Below, piece by piece: positions 29,577-38,675 of a stretch of DNA of 64,000 nt. The notes beneath the pieces are model-generated. The model worked only from the letters and a program-made list of their open reading frames with translations. It was not told the DNA's origin and did not search any database. The number at the start of each line of letters is the position of its first letter. The stretch's first letter is position 1. This stretch comes from Oceanisphaera pacifica (GTDB lineage Bacteria; Pseudomonadota; Gammaproteobacteria; Enterobacterales; Aeromonadaceae). The stretch covers positions 124,001-188,000 of the forward strand of contig NZ_JAGDFX010000004.1 in NCBI RefSeq assembly GCF_017498065.1, written 5' to 3'. Made by a program: the position numbers and the translations under genes.

Positions 29577-29918
29577 TTAAGCTAAATCTTTCACCACATC
29601 GAGCACATCCAGTTCAACCCCGTCTAGTTCGGCGTCCCAGTTTGGACCAATGCGCACACCGTCTTCGGACATATCTTCTACCCATACCTCTAAAAACTCA
29701 GGTAAAGTAATTTCAAAAGGCTCATACTCAGCCCATTCGTCAATACATTGCACTTTTGCGTCACTTTCGCTAGACCATACCGGCATAACTTCGGTATCTT
29801 CAAACTCGGATGAGTCACAAACGACCCAATCTTCCCCGAAGCGTAGTCCCCACATCACACGGTTTTGGGTAACCTCGTCAAGAAAACGCTGGTAACTTTG
29901 TTGATGACTGTCGCTCAT
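29577..29918 (-). CDS. DUF2750-family acidic protein
   Basis: The 113-residue protein is strongly acidic and has the pattern I associate with DUF2750: R-F-L-D-E-V near the start, V-W/M-W-G-L, a D-W-V-V-C-D-S-S segment, M-P-V-W-S-S-E-S-D-A and a late F-L-E-V-W-V. Function is unknown. There is no signal peptide, so it is cytoplasmic. ATG at 29918 with AAAGGTG is favoured over an in-frame GTG three codons upstream. It is monocistronic with its own terminator. Confidence 0.75.
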   Translation of the reverse strand: MSDSHQQSYQRFLDEVTQNRVMWGLRFGEDWVVCDSSEFEDTEVMPVWSSESDAKVQCIDEWAEYEPFEITLPEFLEVWVEDMSEDGVRIGPNWDAELDGVELDVLDVVKDLA

Positions 29919-30069
29919 GTTGTTCACCTTTGGGCTGGTAATGGGGAAGATACCCCTATAATGGGGCGATACTGAACCAAATCTCCCCTAGACTCAATTA
30001 AAACAATACTAACAGATACCGCGCCATACAAGGGCAGCATGCCCATATTAAATAATAGGAGCTGGAGTA

Positions 30070-30717
30070 ATGAAATTACCCGCCAAACAATTTGTGGCAA
30101 GCTTAGATGTTGATGCCCAATATACCTTTACTCCCGTCTGCCCTAACGAGCTTCCTGTGGTGGAGGGAGATACCATTGCCGATGAATTAAATAGCCAAGC
30201 GCAGTTTGCGAGGTATCGACTGGGGTCTAAAGATGCTCATTCTCCGCAGGCATTGTGGGTAAGTGACGATCAGCACCCCGCTTTTAGTAAGGTAGAAGGC
30301 GGGAATGTCGATATTCGCTGGCCAAGCCATGCCGTGCCAGGCACCAAAGGGTTTGAGCTGCTAGACGGCTTACCAAAGCCTGCTGACTATGATTTTTTTG
30401 TCTGGAAAGGCGTGGAGCTAGATATGCACCCTTACGGGGCCTGTTATCACGATTTAGCTGAACGCATGAGCACCGGCATTATTGAATATTTAACCGCAAA
30501 CGCCGTCAACACTGTGATTGTTGGGGGCTTAGCCACCGACTATTGTGTTCACCATACAGTGTTGCAGTTATTAAAAGCTGGGTTTAGCGTTATCGTTAAT
30601 CGCGCCGCCACCCGAGGGGTAGCTCAAGAAACGAGCCAAGCTGCCATCAGCAATATGCTCAAACAAGGTGCCCATTTTATACAACACAGCGCTGAGCTGG
30701 AGCCTAGCCATGATTAA
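30070..30717 (+). CDS. pncA: nicotinamidase
   Basis: PncA hydrolyses nicotinamide to nicotinate for NAD salvage. The 215-residue isochorismatase-fold protein has the catalytic triad D15 (D-A-Q-Y-T-F), K113 (V-W-K-G) and C159 (A-T-D-Y-C-V). Metal-binding His/Asp are also visible (D-D-Q-H-P-A-F, W-P-S-H-A). It overlaps the next gene, pncB, by 8 nt, so the two are translationally coupled and form the salvage pair nicotinamide to nicotinate to nicotinate mononucleotide. TAGGAGCTGGAG precedes the start. Confidence 0.93.
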   Translation: MKLPAKQFVASLDVDAQYTFTPVCPNELPVVEGDTIADELNSQAQFARYRLGSKDAHSPQALWVSDDQHPAFSKVEGGNVDIRWPSHAVPGTKGFELLDGLPKPADYDFFVWKGVELDMHPYGACYHDLAERMSTGIIEYLTANAVNTVIVGGLATDYCVHHTVLQLLKAGFSVIVNRAATRGVAQETSQAAISNMLKQGAHFIQHSAELEPSHD

Positions 30718-31930
30718 CAGCCACATTCAGCATCAACCTCAAGATGAATATGTAATAGAGTCGTTGCTTGATACTGATTTATATAAGTTCACTATGATGC
30801 AGACCGTATTGCATCAACACCCGGCGGCCGAGGTAGAGTATCACTTTCGCAGCCGTAATCTGGATTTAGACTTTAGTGATTGCATTGATGATATAGCCGC
30901 AGAAATAGCTCACCTTTGCCAGCTAAAACTCACCGAGGATGAACTGGCTTACTTGGGGACACTAGACTATATCAAACCTGATTTTATTCATTTTTTACGG
31001 CTATTTCGTCTCGATCAACGCTTTATTCACCTTAGCTGCCATCAAGGAACCTTAGATCTCAAAATACGCGGCCCTTGGCTGCACACTATTCTATTTGAAG
31101 TTCCTTTACTCTCTATTATTAGTGAAGTCTATTGTCGTCGTCATCATCCCAAGCCCGATTGGCAAGGCGCCCGTAGCCGCCTACAAGATAAAATTGATTT
31201 GGTGAAAAGCGACCTTACTCATGGCGACTTTCGCTTTTCTGACTTTGGTACTCGCCGTCGTTACTCTCGCGCTTGGCAACAAGAAGTGGTGATAGAGCTT
31301 GCGCAACAGCTACCACAACAATTTAGCGGTACCAGTAACTTAGACTTAGCACGCCGGCTTAACCTTAAGCCGGTGGGCACCCTTGCTCATGAATTTATGC
31401 AAGCTTTTCAGGCATTAGGCCCTCGACTCATTGATAGCCAGAAGATGGCGCTAGAAGCTTGGGTACATGAATATCGCGGTCAGTTAGGCATAGCCCTAAC
31501 GGATGTGGTGGGAATGGACGCATTTTTACGGGATTTTGATCTCTATTTTGCGAAATTATTTGATGGATTACGCCAAGATTCCGGTGATCCCGTGGAGTGG
31601 ACTGAAAAGGCACTCGCGCATTATCGGCGACTCAATATAGACCCGCGCAGCAAAACCTTGGTCTATAGTGACGGCTTAACCATGCACAGCGCACTCAATT
31701 TATATCAAAAGTTTAAAGATCAATGTAAACCTGCTTTTGGCATAGGGACTCATTTAACCAATGATATAATGAGCCATTCCCCCATTAATATAGTGCTTAA
31801 AATGACCCGTTGTAATGGCCAAGCGGTCGCCAAATTATCCGACAGCCCGGGCAAAGCCATGAGTGACGACGAGGGCTACATGGCCTATTTAGCTCAAGTT
31901 TTTAATGTGAATTTAGCAGCGGTCAAATAA
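30710..31930 (+). CDS. pncB: nicotinate phosphoribosyltransferase
   Basis: PncB joins nicotinate and PRPP to nicotinate mononucleotide using ATP. The 406-residue protein begins after an ATG inside the pncA end and contains the D-T-D-L-Y-K-F-T-M signature, D-F-G-T-R-R-R-Y-S-R with the phosphorylated-His region (G-T-L-A-H-E-F) and R-Q-D-S-G-D-P. The open frame extends 14 codons upstream, but the ATG at 30710 gives the standard N-terminus and an 8-nt overlap with pncA. Confidence 0.95.
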   Translation: MINSHIQHQPQDEYVIESLLDTDLYKFTMMQTVLHQHPAAEVEYHFRSRNLDLDFSDCIDDIAAEIAHLCQLKLTEDELAYLGTLDYIKPDFIHFLRLFRLDQRFIHLSCHQGTLDLKIRGPWLHTILFEVPLLSIISEVYCRRHHPKPDWQGARSRLQDKIDLVKSDLTHGDFRFSDFGTRRRYSRAWQQEVVIELAQQLPQQFSGTSNLDLARRLNLKPVGTLAHEFMQAFQALGPRLIDSQKMALEAWVHEYRGQLGIALTDVVGMDAFLRDFDLYFAKLFDGLRQDSGDPVEWTEKALAHYRRLNIDPRSKTLVYSDGLTMHSALNLYQKFKDQCKPAFGIGTHLTNDIMSHSPINIVLKMTRCNGQAVAKLSDSPGKAMSDDEGYMAYLAQVFNVNLAAVK

Positions 31931-31931
31931 A

Positions 31932-31957
31932 AAACGGCCAGCATCGGCTGGCCGTTT
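31932..31957 (+). terminator. rho-independent terminator of pncAB
   Basis: AAACGGCCAGC (31932-31942) pairs with GCTGGCCGTTT (31947-31957) over a 4-nt loop directly after the pncB stop. The T-run is only three residues, so efficiency in the forward direction is uncertain. Confidence 0.75.
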
Positions 31958-32001
31958 AAATATAAGCGTAATCTAGTGCTCATGTATGACAACTAAAAGG
32001 C

Positions 32002-32763
32002 TTACTGCTGAACGGTTAAGCTGCGGCCGTCGTTAGCAAAGACAATCACACTGCCATTATCGGTGCGCTCGACACGTTGTGCCTGTCCCAAGATGTCTAG
32101 CATGGTACGCTCGTGCTTCATTTGAGCCTCATCGCACATCATCATGGTGCCCGCCAGCTGAGACGTACTTAACATATCGCCTTGTAGCTGATAACTGCCA
32201 TTAAAGCTGTTACAAAACGCACGGCCAAACATTCGACCATCGTCGCCAAATTGAATGCTGGCTTCAACTTCCGCCTCAGCGGGCACCGACACCCCCTCAC
32301 CGTTTAAGTGGGTTACGCGCCACTCCACTCCCTCTAGTTGCGTAACTGTCTCGCCCTCGGTTACTTGCTGTAAGACTAGATCTCCTACCTCAGTCACACC
32401 TGGCTCAACTGAAATCCCTTTGGGAGCAGTACGCCAGCTCACTTGGTCTTGCTCTTTAATCACGGCACTGAGACTGTAAGCACCGGAGTTTAACTCTTGC
32501 GTATTCAGCATCACATTAAACGGAATCGGCAATGTTTGCTTATTCAAATCTATACGCTGCTTCGCCACAATGTCGCCATCAGCCACACTTGTATCGCGCA
32601 CTGTCACTTCAGCAACACTATTAGGCGCCAGCATAATACGGGACAAATAAGACAAAGAGCCCGTCACCTCTTGCTGTTGGCTTATATCATTATGTGCAGC
32701 ACAGCCGCTTAATGCCGTAATGGCGGCCACAGACGTTAATGCAAAAACAGAGAGTCGATTCAT
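32002..32763 (-). CDS. lipoprotein with YbaY-like and META (HslJ) domains
   Basis: The 253-residue protein has a signal peptide with lipobox A-L-S-G-C21, so it is a lipoprotein. Residues about 35-130 resemble the type III secretion pilotin-like YbaY domain (L-P-I-P-F-N-V, S-A-V-I-K), and about 145-250 form a META/HslJ domain (W-R-V-T-H-L-N-G-E, F-G-D-D-G-R-M-F-G-R-A-F-C-N-S-F-N-G, T-M-M-M-C). HslJ-like proteins affect heat shock and novobiocin resistance in E. coli; the fusion has no defined role. It is probably attached to the outer membrane, as the residue after Cys is not Asp. The ATG at 32763 is used; a TTG precedes it. Confidence 0.8.
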   Translation of the reverse strand: MNRLSVFALTSVAAITALSGCAAHNDISQQQEVTGSLSYLSRIMLAPNSVAEVTVRDTSVADGDIVAKQRIDLNKQTLPIPFNVMLNTQELNSGAYSLSAVIKEQDQVSWRTAPKGISVEPGVTEVGDLVLQQVTEGETVTQLEGVEWRVTHLNGEGVSVPAEAEVEASIQFGDDGRMFGRAFCNSFNGSYQLQGDMLSTSQLAGTMMMCDEAQMKHERTMLDILGQAQRVERTDNGSVIVFANDGRSLTVQQ

Positions 32764-32956
32764 CAATACACCTCAAATAATTAGGCTCTATTATCCCTGA
32801 GCAATAATGCAAATCCGCTTGCAAGCTAACGTGAAAGTAACAACTTGATCACTGTAACGATTTTTTCATCTAAATGCGCGAACCATAACAAAAAGTAAGA
32901 TCTTACCCCCAGCAAACAGCGCCACCACGACACAAACTGCCAAATCTATCAGGATG

Positions 32957-33050
32957 GGACAGTCAAAGCTTATAGCTCAAAAGAAAAGATAGGACAGTCA
33001 CATCTTTTGATACATAAATACGTAATAAAGGTGGGACAGTCAGATCTTTT
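32957..33050 (+). repeat. three GGACAGTC repeats
   Basis: Copies are GGACAGTCAAAGCTTA (from 32957), GGACAGTCACATCTTTT (32992-33008) and GGACAGTCAGATCTTTT (33034-33050). Units are 35 and 42 bp apart, similar to the 21-kb array. Confidence 0.88.
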
Positions 33051-33075
33051 AGTGCATAAATCTGTAATAAATAGT

Positions 33076-33104
33076 GCTAAATGCAGATAAACTCTGCATT
33101 TAGC
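33076..33104 (-). terminator. hairpin downstream of the histidine phosphatase gene
   Basis: GCTAAATGCAGA (33076-33087) and TCTGCATTTAGC (33093-33104) form a perfect 12-bp stem with a 5-nt loop, 12 nt after the stop at 33116. No strong T-run follows on the minus strand, so it may be a terminator or an mRNA-end stabiliser. Confidence 0.65.
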
Positions 33105-33115
33105 TTTTAATATCT

Positions 33116-33703
33116 TTAGCAGGTGATGCGTGTAACCTGACCATGATGCAGCTTAAAAAAGGCATTTTGTGGAATCGATTGCTGCCAAATCTCATGGTAT
33201 TCCAACCCTGCATATAAGCCACGTAAGATGGCACCAGATAAACCATGGCCAATAACAATAACCTGCTGAGGAAGCTTGGGATCTTGTAGCCAGTTATTCA
33301 GACGTTGCTTAGCATCAACAAAGCGCTCAGCCTTAGGTGCTTGTAAATACCAATCTAAAACCGCTTGTGAAATATGCGGAAATTTTAACTGTAAATCCGG
33401 TGCTCGCAGCTGTTCCCACTCTCCTAGCCCCACTTCCATCAATCGCTTATCGAGCTGTATATGATCAGCCGGTAGCTGCAGATGCTCACAAATAATGTGT
33501 GCCGTTTGTTGGGCGCGCCCTAGCGGGCTTGAATATATCGCCCAGTCTTTAGGATCCGCAATAAGCCCCGATAAGGTATTCGCCATGGCGTTAGCCTGCT
33601 GCAAACCTAGCTCGGTTAAATCTGAATTACAGTGCCCTTGCAACCGCTGCTCGGCATTAAATTGAGTTTGGCCGTGGCGCAATACATAAATAGTACGAGA
33701 CAT
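33116..33703 (-). CDS. histidine phosphatase family protein (GpmB/CobC-like)
   Basis: The 195-residue protein has the phosphohistidine motif L-R-H-G-Q-T (Arg9-His10-Gly11), R-L-Q-G-H-C-N-S-D-L-T, the S-S-P-L-G-R-A-Q-Q-T-A motif and the second catalytic His in V-I-G-H-G-L-S. The family contains phosphoglycerate mutase-like enzymes, alpha-ribazole phosphatase (CobC) and broad sugar phosphatases; sequence alone does not separate them. It is monocistronic and sits between repeats of two families. Confidence 0.82.
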   Translation of the reverse strand: MSRTIYVLRHGQTQFNAEQRLQGHCNSDLTELGLQQANAMANTLSGLIADPKDWAIYSSPLGRAQQTAHIICEHLQLPADHIQLDKRLMEVGLGEWEQLRAPDLQLKFPHISQAVLDWYLQAPKAERFVDAKQRLNNWLQDPKLPQQVIVIGHGLSGAILRGLYAGLEYHEIWQQSIPQNAFFKLHHGQVTRITC

Positions 33704-33735
33704 ATACTTTTACCTTAATCGCAAATCTAGCGCTG

Positions 33736-33818
33736 TTTGGCCACGGAATACACAAAATAAGACAAGTACGAAAGATAAAATCTTAGTCATTAATTCTTCC
33801 GGGTATGCCGTGGCAAGC
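33736..33818. repeat. intergenic inverted repeat, CCACGGAA type, copy C
   Basis: The left end is TTTGGCCACGGAATACACA and the right end TTCCGGGTATGCCGTGGCAA, near reverse complements with about 45 bp between. It is shorter than the copies at 4658 and 7494 and lies upstream of the phosphatase gene and downstream of purT. Confidence 0.65.
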
Positions 33819-33843
33819 AAGCCTTTAAACGTTTAAATATGTC

Positions 33844-35025
33844 CTAAAACTCGACTCTTACCTTGGCGGCACAGTCACAAGCTTTGGCTTTAGCGGCGTC
33901 AATATCATCAGCCAACGCTAAGGCAACCCCCATGCGGCGGCGGCCGCTGATCTCGGGCTTACCAAATAAACGCAGCTCGGTATCGGGTTCGGCCAAAGCG
34001 CCAGCTAAATTCCCAAATTGAGTTTGGCTAGACTGACCTTCTGGCAAAATCACCGCCGAGGCGGCGGGGCCATACTGGCGAATAAGCGGCACCGGCAAAC
34101 CTAAAATAGCGCGAGCATGCAAAGCAAACTCCGATAGGTTTTGTGAGATGAGTGTGACCAAGCCGGTATCGTGAGGGCGCGGCGAGACTTCACTAAACAA
34201 CACCTCGTCACCACGAATAAACAGCTCAACCCCAAAAACACCATAGCCGCCTAACGCGCTTGTAACTTGCTCTGCCATTTGTTGCGAGGCCGCTAAGGCG
34301 GCAGCACTCATGGCTTGAGGTTGCCAAGAAGTACGATAATCACCGTCTTCTTGTAAGTGCCCTATGGGCTCACAAAAACTGGTTCCCTTGGCGTGACGTA
34401 CCGTAAGCAAGGTAATTTCATAATCAAACTCAACAAAGCCTTCAATAATGACTCGGCCGCCCCCGGCACGCCCTCCTTCTTGGGCATAATCCCACGCGGC
34501 TTTAATATCATCTTGATGGCGTAAGGTGCTTTGGCCTTTGCCAGATGAGCTCATAATAGGCTTCACCACACAAGGTAGCCCTATTTCTGCCACAGCAGCT
34601 TGAAACTCACTTAAAGTACCAGCAAAACGATACGGCGAGGTTGCCAAGCCCAGCTCTTCGGCGGCTAAACTGCGAATGCCTTCTCGATTCATGGTCAACT
34701 GTGTGGCTCTCGCCGTTGGCACCACAGTAAAACCTTCTTGCTCTAACTCGGCCAAGGTGTCGGTCGCAATGGCTTCTATTTCGGGCACAATAAGATGCGG
34801 TTGCTCTTGCTCAATTACCGCCCTAAGTGCCGGCCCATCGAGCATGGAAATAACATGGGCACGGTGCGCCACTTGCATGGCCGGAGAGTTGGCATAGCGA
34901 TCAACCACTATCACTTCTACCCCTAGGCGTTGCAGCTCAATGGCCACCTCTTTTCCTAATTCGCCTCCACCACACAGTAATACTCGCGTTGCACTTGCCG
35001 AGAGCGGCGTTCCAATGGTTGTCAT
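33844..35025 (-). CDS. purT: formate-dependent phosphoribosylglycinamide formyltransferase
   Basis: PurT makes formyl-GAR from GAR, formate and ATP, an alternative to PurN. The 393-residue ATP-grasp protein has [41 protein letters not shown] and [12 protein letters not shown]. These are near invariant in PurT. ATG at 35025 is used; the preceding TTG is less likely. With purH and purD this is the third purine gene in the window, all separate units. Confidence 0.95.
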   Translation of the reverse strand: MTTIGTPLSASATRVLLCGGGELGKEVAIELQRLGVEVIVVDRYANSPAMQVAHRAHVISMLDGPALRAVIEQEQPHLIVPEIEAIATDTLAELEQEGFTVVPTARATQLTMNREGIRSLAAEELGLATSPYRFAGTLSEFQAAVAEIGLPCVVKPIMSSSGKGQSTLRHQDDIKAAWDYAQEGGRAGGGRVIIEGFVEFDYEITLLTVRHAKGTSFCEPIGHLQEDGDYRTSWQPQAMSAAALAASQQMAEQVTSALGGYGVFGVELFIRGDEVLFSEVSPRPHDTGLVTLISQNLSEFALHARAILGLPVPLIRQYGPAASAVILPEGQSSQTQFGNLAGALAEPDTELRLFGKPEISGRRRMGVALALADDIDAAKAKACDCAAKVRVEF

Positions 35026-35117
35026 CAATATTGTCCCTATAAAAAATACACCGCGCTCAGCGGCAACAATAGAATAATATGCTAAATACGGGGCTAAAAT
35101 GCCATCTAGACTTGCTG

Positions 35118-35675
35118 TTAATGCTCTAAGAGAGAGTCCATATCATACTCAATAACAGCACTATTTTGCTTAGCCAACCAGTTTTCTGCCGCTAAGTTCC
35201 AATTTTGGTTTTGCTGCCAGTGCGCCATAATCTGCTCTAAATCTTGCGGCTGCCACTGCAAATCGCGCAATAGCGCTCTCGCCTTAGGCGATTCTTGCGC
35301 CAAACTGCGCCGAATGATGGTGTGCGGCTTATCATGGCTTGGCCAGGTTTCTTGGGCTAACTGTTGGCCCTTGGGGCCCATATCATCAAGCCTATCAAAA
35401 AAACGGGCAACAAAAGGCGCCGAGGCTTGTGGCAACCACACTGTCACACTGGCATCGGCTTTACCCGCCCATAGGCGCTGCCAAATTTGGCCTAACCGCA
35501 CTTCACTCACTGTAACGCTAAAGCCTTGCTGCTCTAATACCGCTTTCGCTAAGTGCGTTCGCGCAAGCTCCGCGGCGTCTGCCCCCGTTAATAAGTGAAT
35601 ATCTTTTGAAGGCTCTGAGCAAGCGGCTAATAACAAGCCAGAGACCAATAGCGCTATTTTAGCCAGTCGCTGCAT
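35118..35675 (-). CDS. small lipoprotein resembling a glycine betaine-binding (OpuAC/ProX) domain
   Basis: The 185-residue protein starts at ATG 35675 (AAGGAAC upstream) and has a lipobox L-L-A-A-C19. The mature part ([14 protein letters not shown], then [14 protein letters not shown]) resembles the start of OpuAC-type periplasmic binding domains for betaine or choline, but it is roughly 100 residues shorter than normal. No permease or ATPase is adjacent; the BCCT gene 1 kb away is unrelated in mechanism. It could be a reduced or auxiliary binding protein. Membership is a guess from two short stretches. Confidence 0.5.
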   Translation of the reverse strand: MQRLAKIALLVSGLLLAACSEPSKDIHLLTGADAAELARTHLAKAVLEQQGFSVTVSEVRLGQIWQRLWAGKADASVTVWLPQASAPFVARFFDRLDDMGPKGQQLAQETWPSHDKPHTIIRRSLAQESPKARALLRDLQWQPQDLEQIMAHWQQNQNWNLAAENWLAKQNSAVIEYDMDSLLEH

Positions 35676-35852
35676 GATGTTCCTTAATAGTGATAAACAC
35701 CCCAAGAATGCCAGAATTTGACGCCAATATCATGTTACTCAGTACATTTAACCGCATATAGATATAGCGACGCTGGACATGCTAAAAGTCAGTAAAAGCA
35801 TCAACTTAAGGAGTGTATAAGCGTTAGTTATCATAACTGATATATAGTAAGG

Positions 35853-35999
35853 TTTGCCTGTCTTGCCTTTTTTGCAAGATTTGCCTGTCCTGTCTCTTGT
35901 TTTTTGCATGTTACAGTCTTGGTTATTATCTGAATTCAGCTCCCTTAAACCAATTAACTGCCTAAGAGCCTCACCATGAATAACAAGATTTGCCTGTCC
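35853..35999 (-). repeat. three reversed GGACAGGCAAATCTT repeats
   Basis: On the plus strand the copies read TTTGCCTGTCTTG (from 35853), AAGATTTGCCTGTCC (35876-35890) and AAGATTTGCCTGTCC (35985-35999). The third lies inside the next lipoprotein gene. Two of the three are identical over 15 nt. Confidence 0.85.
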
Positions 36000-36248
36000 T
36001 CACTTTTGTTGTTTAGCCTTTTACTTGGTGGTTGTGTGGCGCCTATAGAAACGCCCACTGGCCAGCAGCAGTCTAGGGGGGCGTCTTCAAAAGCTACAGC
36101 GGCGGACACTCGGCCGAGCACAAATAAAGCAGATAAAGCCGCTTTATCCGAACAAGAGAGGCGTGAGTTGCAGCAAGAGCTGGCAGCCGCGCAAAAGAAG
36201 CTGGAGGCTGCAGAGGCAAAGTTAAAAGCCATGCTAGAACAGGAATAA
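35976..36248 (+). CDS. small coiled-coil lipoprotein whose signal peptide contains a dispersed repeat
   Basis: The 90-residue protein has a signal peptide with lipobox L-L-G-G-C20, a Ser/Thr/Ala-rich linker (25-50) and a C-terminal helix rich in Glu, Gln, Lys and Leu (56-90: E-L-Q-Q-E-L-A-A-A-Q-K-K-L) that should form a coiled coil. I do not recognise a family; it resembles Lpp-like or LysM-less periplasmic tethers only in style. Codons 4-8 (K-I-C-L-S) are exactly the repeat AAGATTTGCCTGTCC, so the signal peptide incorporates mobile repeat DNA. The Cys at position 6 is unusual in a signal peptide. A terminator follows. Confidence 0.68.
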   Translation: MNNKICLSSLLLFSLLLGGCVAPIETPTGQQQSRGASSKATAADTRPSTNKADKAALSEQERRELQQELAAAQKKLEAAEAKLKAMLEQE

Positions 36249-36258
36249 CCCGTTAAAA

Positions 36259-36288
36259 AAGCACCGAATCCTCTCAAATTCGGTGCTT
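36259..36288. terminator. bidirectional terminator
   Basis: AAGCACCGAAT (36259-36269) pairs with ATTCGGTGCTT (36278-36288), with an 8-nt loop. The A6 on the left gives a T-run for minus-strand transcripts of the BCCT gene; it also ends the lipoprotein transcript. Confidence 0.85.
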
Positions 36289-36314
36289 GTGTCTTACTTT
36301 GTGCTTTTTGTCTA

Positions 36315-38411
36315 TTACAGGGGCTTATCAGCCAAGTAGGTCTCTTCTGGCTGCTCATCACTTTCGTTGACTAAGTCATCATCGTGCTCTTCCATCTTCC
36401 ACGGCAAGATACCTGGTGAAATATGTAAGAAGTGTAAGTACTTCTCAAACTGGTCGAGAATATCACTAATAATGTCTTGCTGATCGTAACCGTACACGTC
36501 GTAGGCCTGACCACCCCGGCGTAAAAACACCTCTGCACGGTAGTAGTGATCATCACTGTCCACCTCTTCTGTTTCGGGAAATGCAAAGTCTGGCATGGCG
36601 TAACCTCGCAGGCGCACCTCATAAATAAATTCCAGTTTTCCCTCTTGAAACACCTGAAATTGCGCGCGGCAGTTTTGCTCATCAAAGTTGACTTCAGCTT
36701 CCCAGCCTTGTTGCTCAAGCTCTACCTCAACCTTGTGCATGGCTTGAAAAGCAATGGTGCGTAAGAACTTTTCAACCGCTTCTCGCGGCGGAAAGTCCAC
36801 CAAATTTGCCAATCGTTTTTTCCAAAACCCAGGGCCTGATTTAACGCCCCCTTGTGGTGACTGCATATGCTGTTGCAAGCTCACCTCATGGTGACCTTCA
36901 ATAACCAGCGCGCGCCACATACCCACCATGGCAATCAGCATAATAATGGCGAACGGTAAGGCACTAACAATGGTCGCGGTTTGCAATGCGCCCAAGCCCC
37001 CCGCTAACAATAGCGCCGCGGCCACCACACCTTCGGTTGACGCCCAAAATACCCGCTGCCATACCGGTGTTTGCGCCACACCACCGGATGCCAGTGAATC
37101 AATCACTAAAGAGCCGGAGTCAGATGAGGTAACAAAAAAGGTAATAATCAAAAACACGGTAATAAAAGACACAATCGAGGTCAGTGGCAACTGTTCAAAT
37201 AGCTTAAACAAAGCAATGGCCTGATCGTTTTGTACTTCGTCAATGAGTGAGGTGTAACCGTCCACCATAATCAGGTGCAGGGCAGTATCACCAAATACCG
37301 AAAACCATAAAAAGGTAAACACGGTTGGCACCACCATCACCCCCACTACAAATTGGCGAATGGTGCGGCCTCGGCTAATTTTTGCAATAAATAAGCCTAC
37401 AAAGGGCGCCCACGCAATGGTCCAGCCGAAAATAAACAGCGTCCAGTTACCAATCCAATCACTAGCGGTATAGGCCTGCAAATTAAAGGTACGCTCAACG
37501 ATATTGCTTAAGTAACTGCCGGTATTTTGCATAAAGGTATTAAGAATAAATACCGTCGGCCCTACGGCAAACACGAAGATCATCAGCGAGATGGCCAATA
37601 CCATATTCAGCATCGACAGTCGCTTTACGCCTTTGTCCATGCCCGCCACCACCGACAAGGTCGCCAAGGCGGTAATCGCCACAATGGCGGTAATTTGTAC
37701 CGTAGTGCTTAGCGGAATACTGGGCCAAAGATAATTAAGACCCGCATTAATTTGTGCCACCGACAACCCAAGAGTGGTAGCAATACCAAACAAGGTACCC
37801 AAAATTGCGAATACATCCACGATATGCCCCATAGGACCGTGGATTCGCTCACCAATTAAGGGATACAAGGTTGAGCGCATCGACAGCGGCAAGCCATGGC
37901 GAAAAGCAAAATAGGCCAGCGATAGGCCCACCAAGCCATAAATGGCCCAAATATGAAAACCCCAGTGGAAAAATGAAATTTGCATGGCCTGCTTGGCAGC
38001 ATCCACTGTCATCGCAGGTCCTGCAGGGGGAGAGGCGTAATGTAATACCGGCTCTGCCACGCCAAAGAACAGCAAGGCGATGCCATAACCGGCCGAAAAT
38101 AACATGGCAAACCAAGCTACAAAGCTGTATTCAGGTTCAGCGTGATCGGGCCCAAGCTTAATATTGCCCCACTTACTAAACGCGACAGCCACAATAAACA
38201 CCAAAAATATGGCGACCGATAACATATAGAACCAGCCAAAACTTTGAGTAAAGTAGGCCAAAATATCTGAAAAGATGTCTCCCGCCAGTTCTGGGTTACT
38301 CATGGTACCAATCACCATAAGCGCAATAACAATGACGGCCGGAATGAAAACCGGCACTAAAATGGTAGAGGAAGGAGGTGATTTATCCGCACTCACCTTT
38401 TCTGAAGCCAT
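36315..38411 (-). CDS. BCCT-family transporter (choline/betaine/carnitine type)
   Basis: The 698-residue protein has about 12 membrane segments and the BCCT signature in W-T-L-F-I-F-G-W-T-I-A-W-A-P-F-V-G-L-F-I-A-K-I (in the window the motif G-W-T-x-A-W-x-P-F-x-G). The G-F-H-I-W-A-I-Y stretch and S-S-D-S-G-S are also conserved. After residue about 510 a 180-residue cytoplasmic C-terminal tail follows, long as in proton-coupled BetT/osmosensing types. The Gly-Met-Gly helix 3 motif of betaine carriers is not obvious. Substrate choline is a guess. ATG at 38411 with AGGAG is preferred over a GTG three codons upstream. Confidence 0.85.
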   Translation of the reverse strand: MASEKVSADKSPPSSTILVPVFIPAVIVIALMVIGTMSNPELAGDIFSDILAYFTQSFGWFYMLSVAIFLVFIVAVAFSKWGNIKLGPDHAEPEYSFVAWFAMLFSAGYGIALLFFGVAEPVLHYASPPAGPAMTVDAAKQAMQISFFHWGFHIWAIYGLVGLSLAYFAFRHGLPLSMRSTLYPLIGERIHGPMGHIVDVFAILGTLFGIATTLGLSVAQINAGLNYLWPSIPLSTTVQITAIVAITALATLSVVAGMDKGVKRLSMLNMVLAISLMIFVFAVGPTVFILNTFMQNTGSYLSNIVERTFNLQAYTASDWIGNWTLFIFGWTIAWAPFVGLFIAKISRGRTIRQFVVGVMVVPTVFTFLWFSVFGDTALHLIMVDGYTSLIDEVQNDQAIALFKLFEQLPLTSIVSFITVFLIITFFVTSSDSGSLVIDSLASGGVAQTPVWQRVFWASTEGVVAAALLLAGGLGALQTATIVSALPFAIIMLIAMVGMWRALVIEGHHEVSLQQHMQSPQGGVKSGPGFWKKRLANLVDFPPREAVEKFLRTIAFQAMHKVEVELEQQGWEAEVNFDEQNCRAQFQVFQEGKLEFIYEVRLRGYAMPDFAFPETEEVDSDDHYYRAEVFLRRGGQAYDVYGYDQQDIISDILDQFEKYLHFLHISPGILPWKMEEHDDDLVNESDEQPEETYLADKPL

Positions 38412-38616
38412 AAATCGCACTCCTGTATTATGTTTCGTTATATAAATGTCACGTACTCTTAACCAGTCTAACGTAAAAGACGGCCATTTTTTATCATAAA
38501 CAGGATTCAGTTGAAAAATGCTGGTCGCTTCAAGTATTTGGCATATATCTGCACAAAACTTTTAAAAATCAATTAGATGATGCAGCACTAGAATAGCCAG
38601 CAATGGCTCATTAAAA

Positions 38617-38636
38617 AGCCGCTGTAAACAGCGGCT
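38617..38636 (-). terminator. rho-independent terminator of the semialdehyde dehydrogenase gene
   Basis: AGCCGCTG TAAA CAGCGGCT is a perfect 8-bp stem with a 4-nt loop. The minus strand continues with TTTTTAATG. It lies 39 nt after the stop at 38676. Confidence 0.85.
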
Positions 38637-38675
38637 AAAAAGTAGGTAACAAGCACTCAATGAAAAACGTAATAA

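Larger units (their letters stand above)
32764..33115. other. 352-bp spacer holding repeats and a terminator
   Basis: From 32764 to about 32940 lies the META lipoprotein promoter region with no clear feature. The rest is the GGACAG repeat group at 32957-33050 and a 12-bp-stem hairpin at 33076-33104. There is no gene. Confidence 0.6.
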
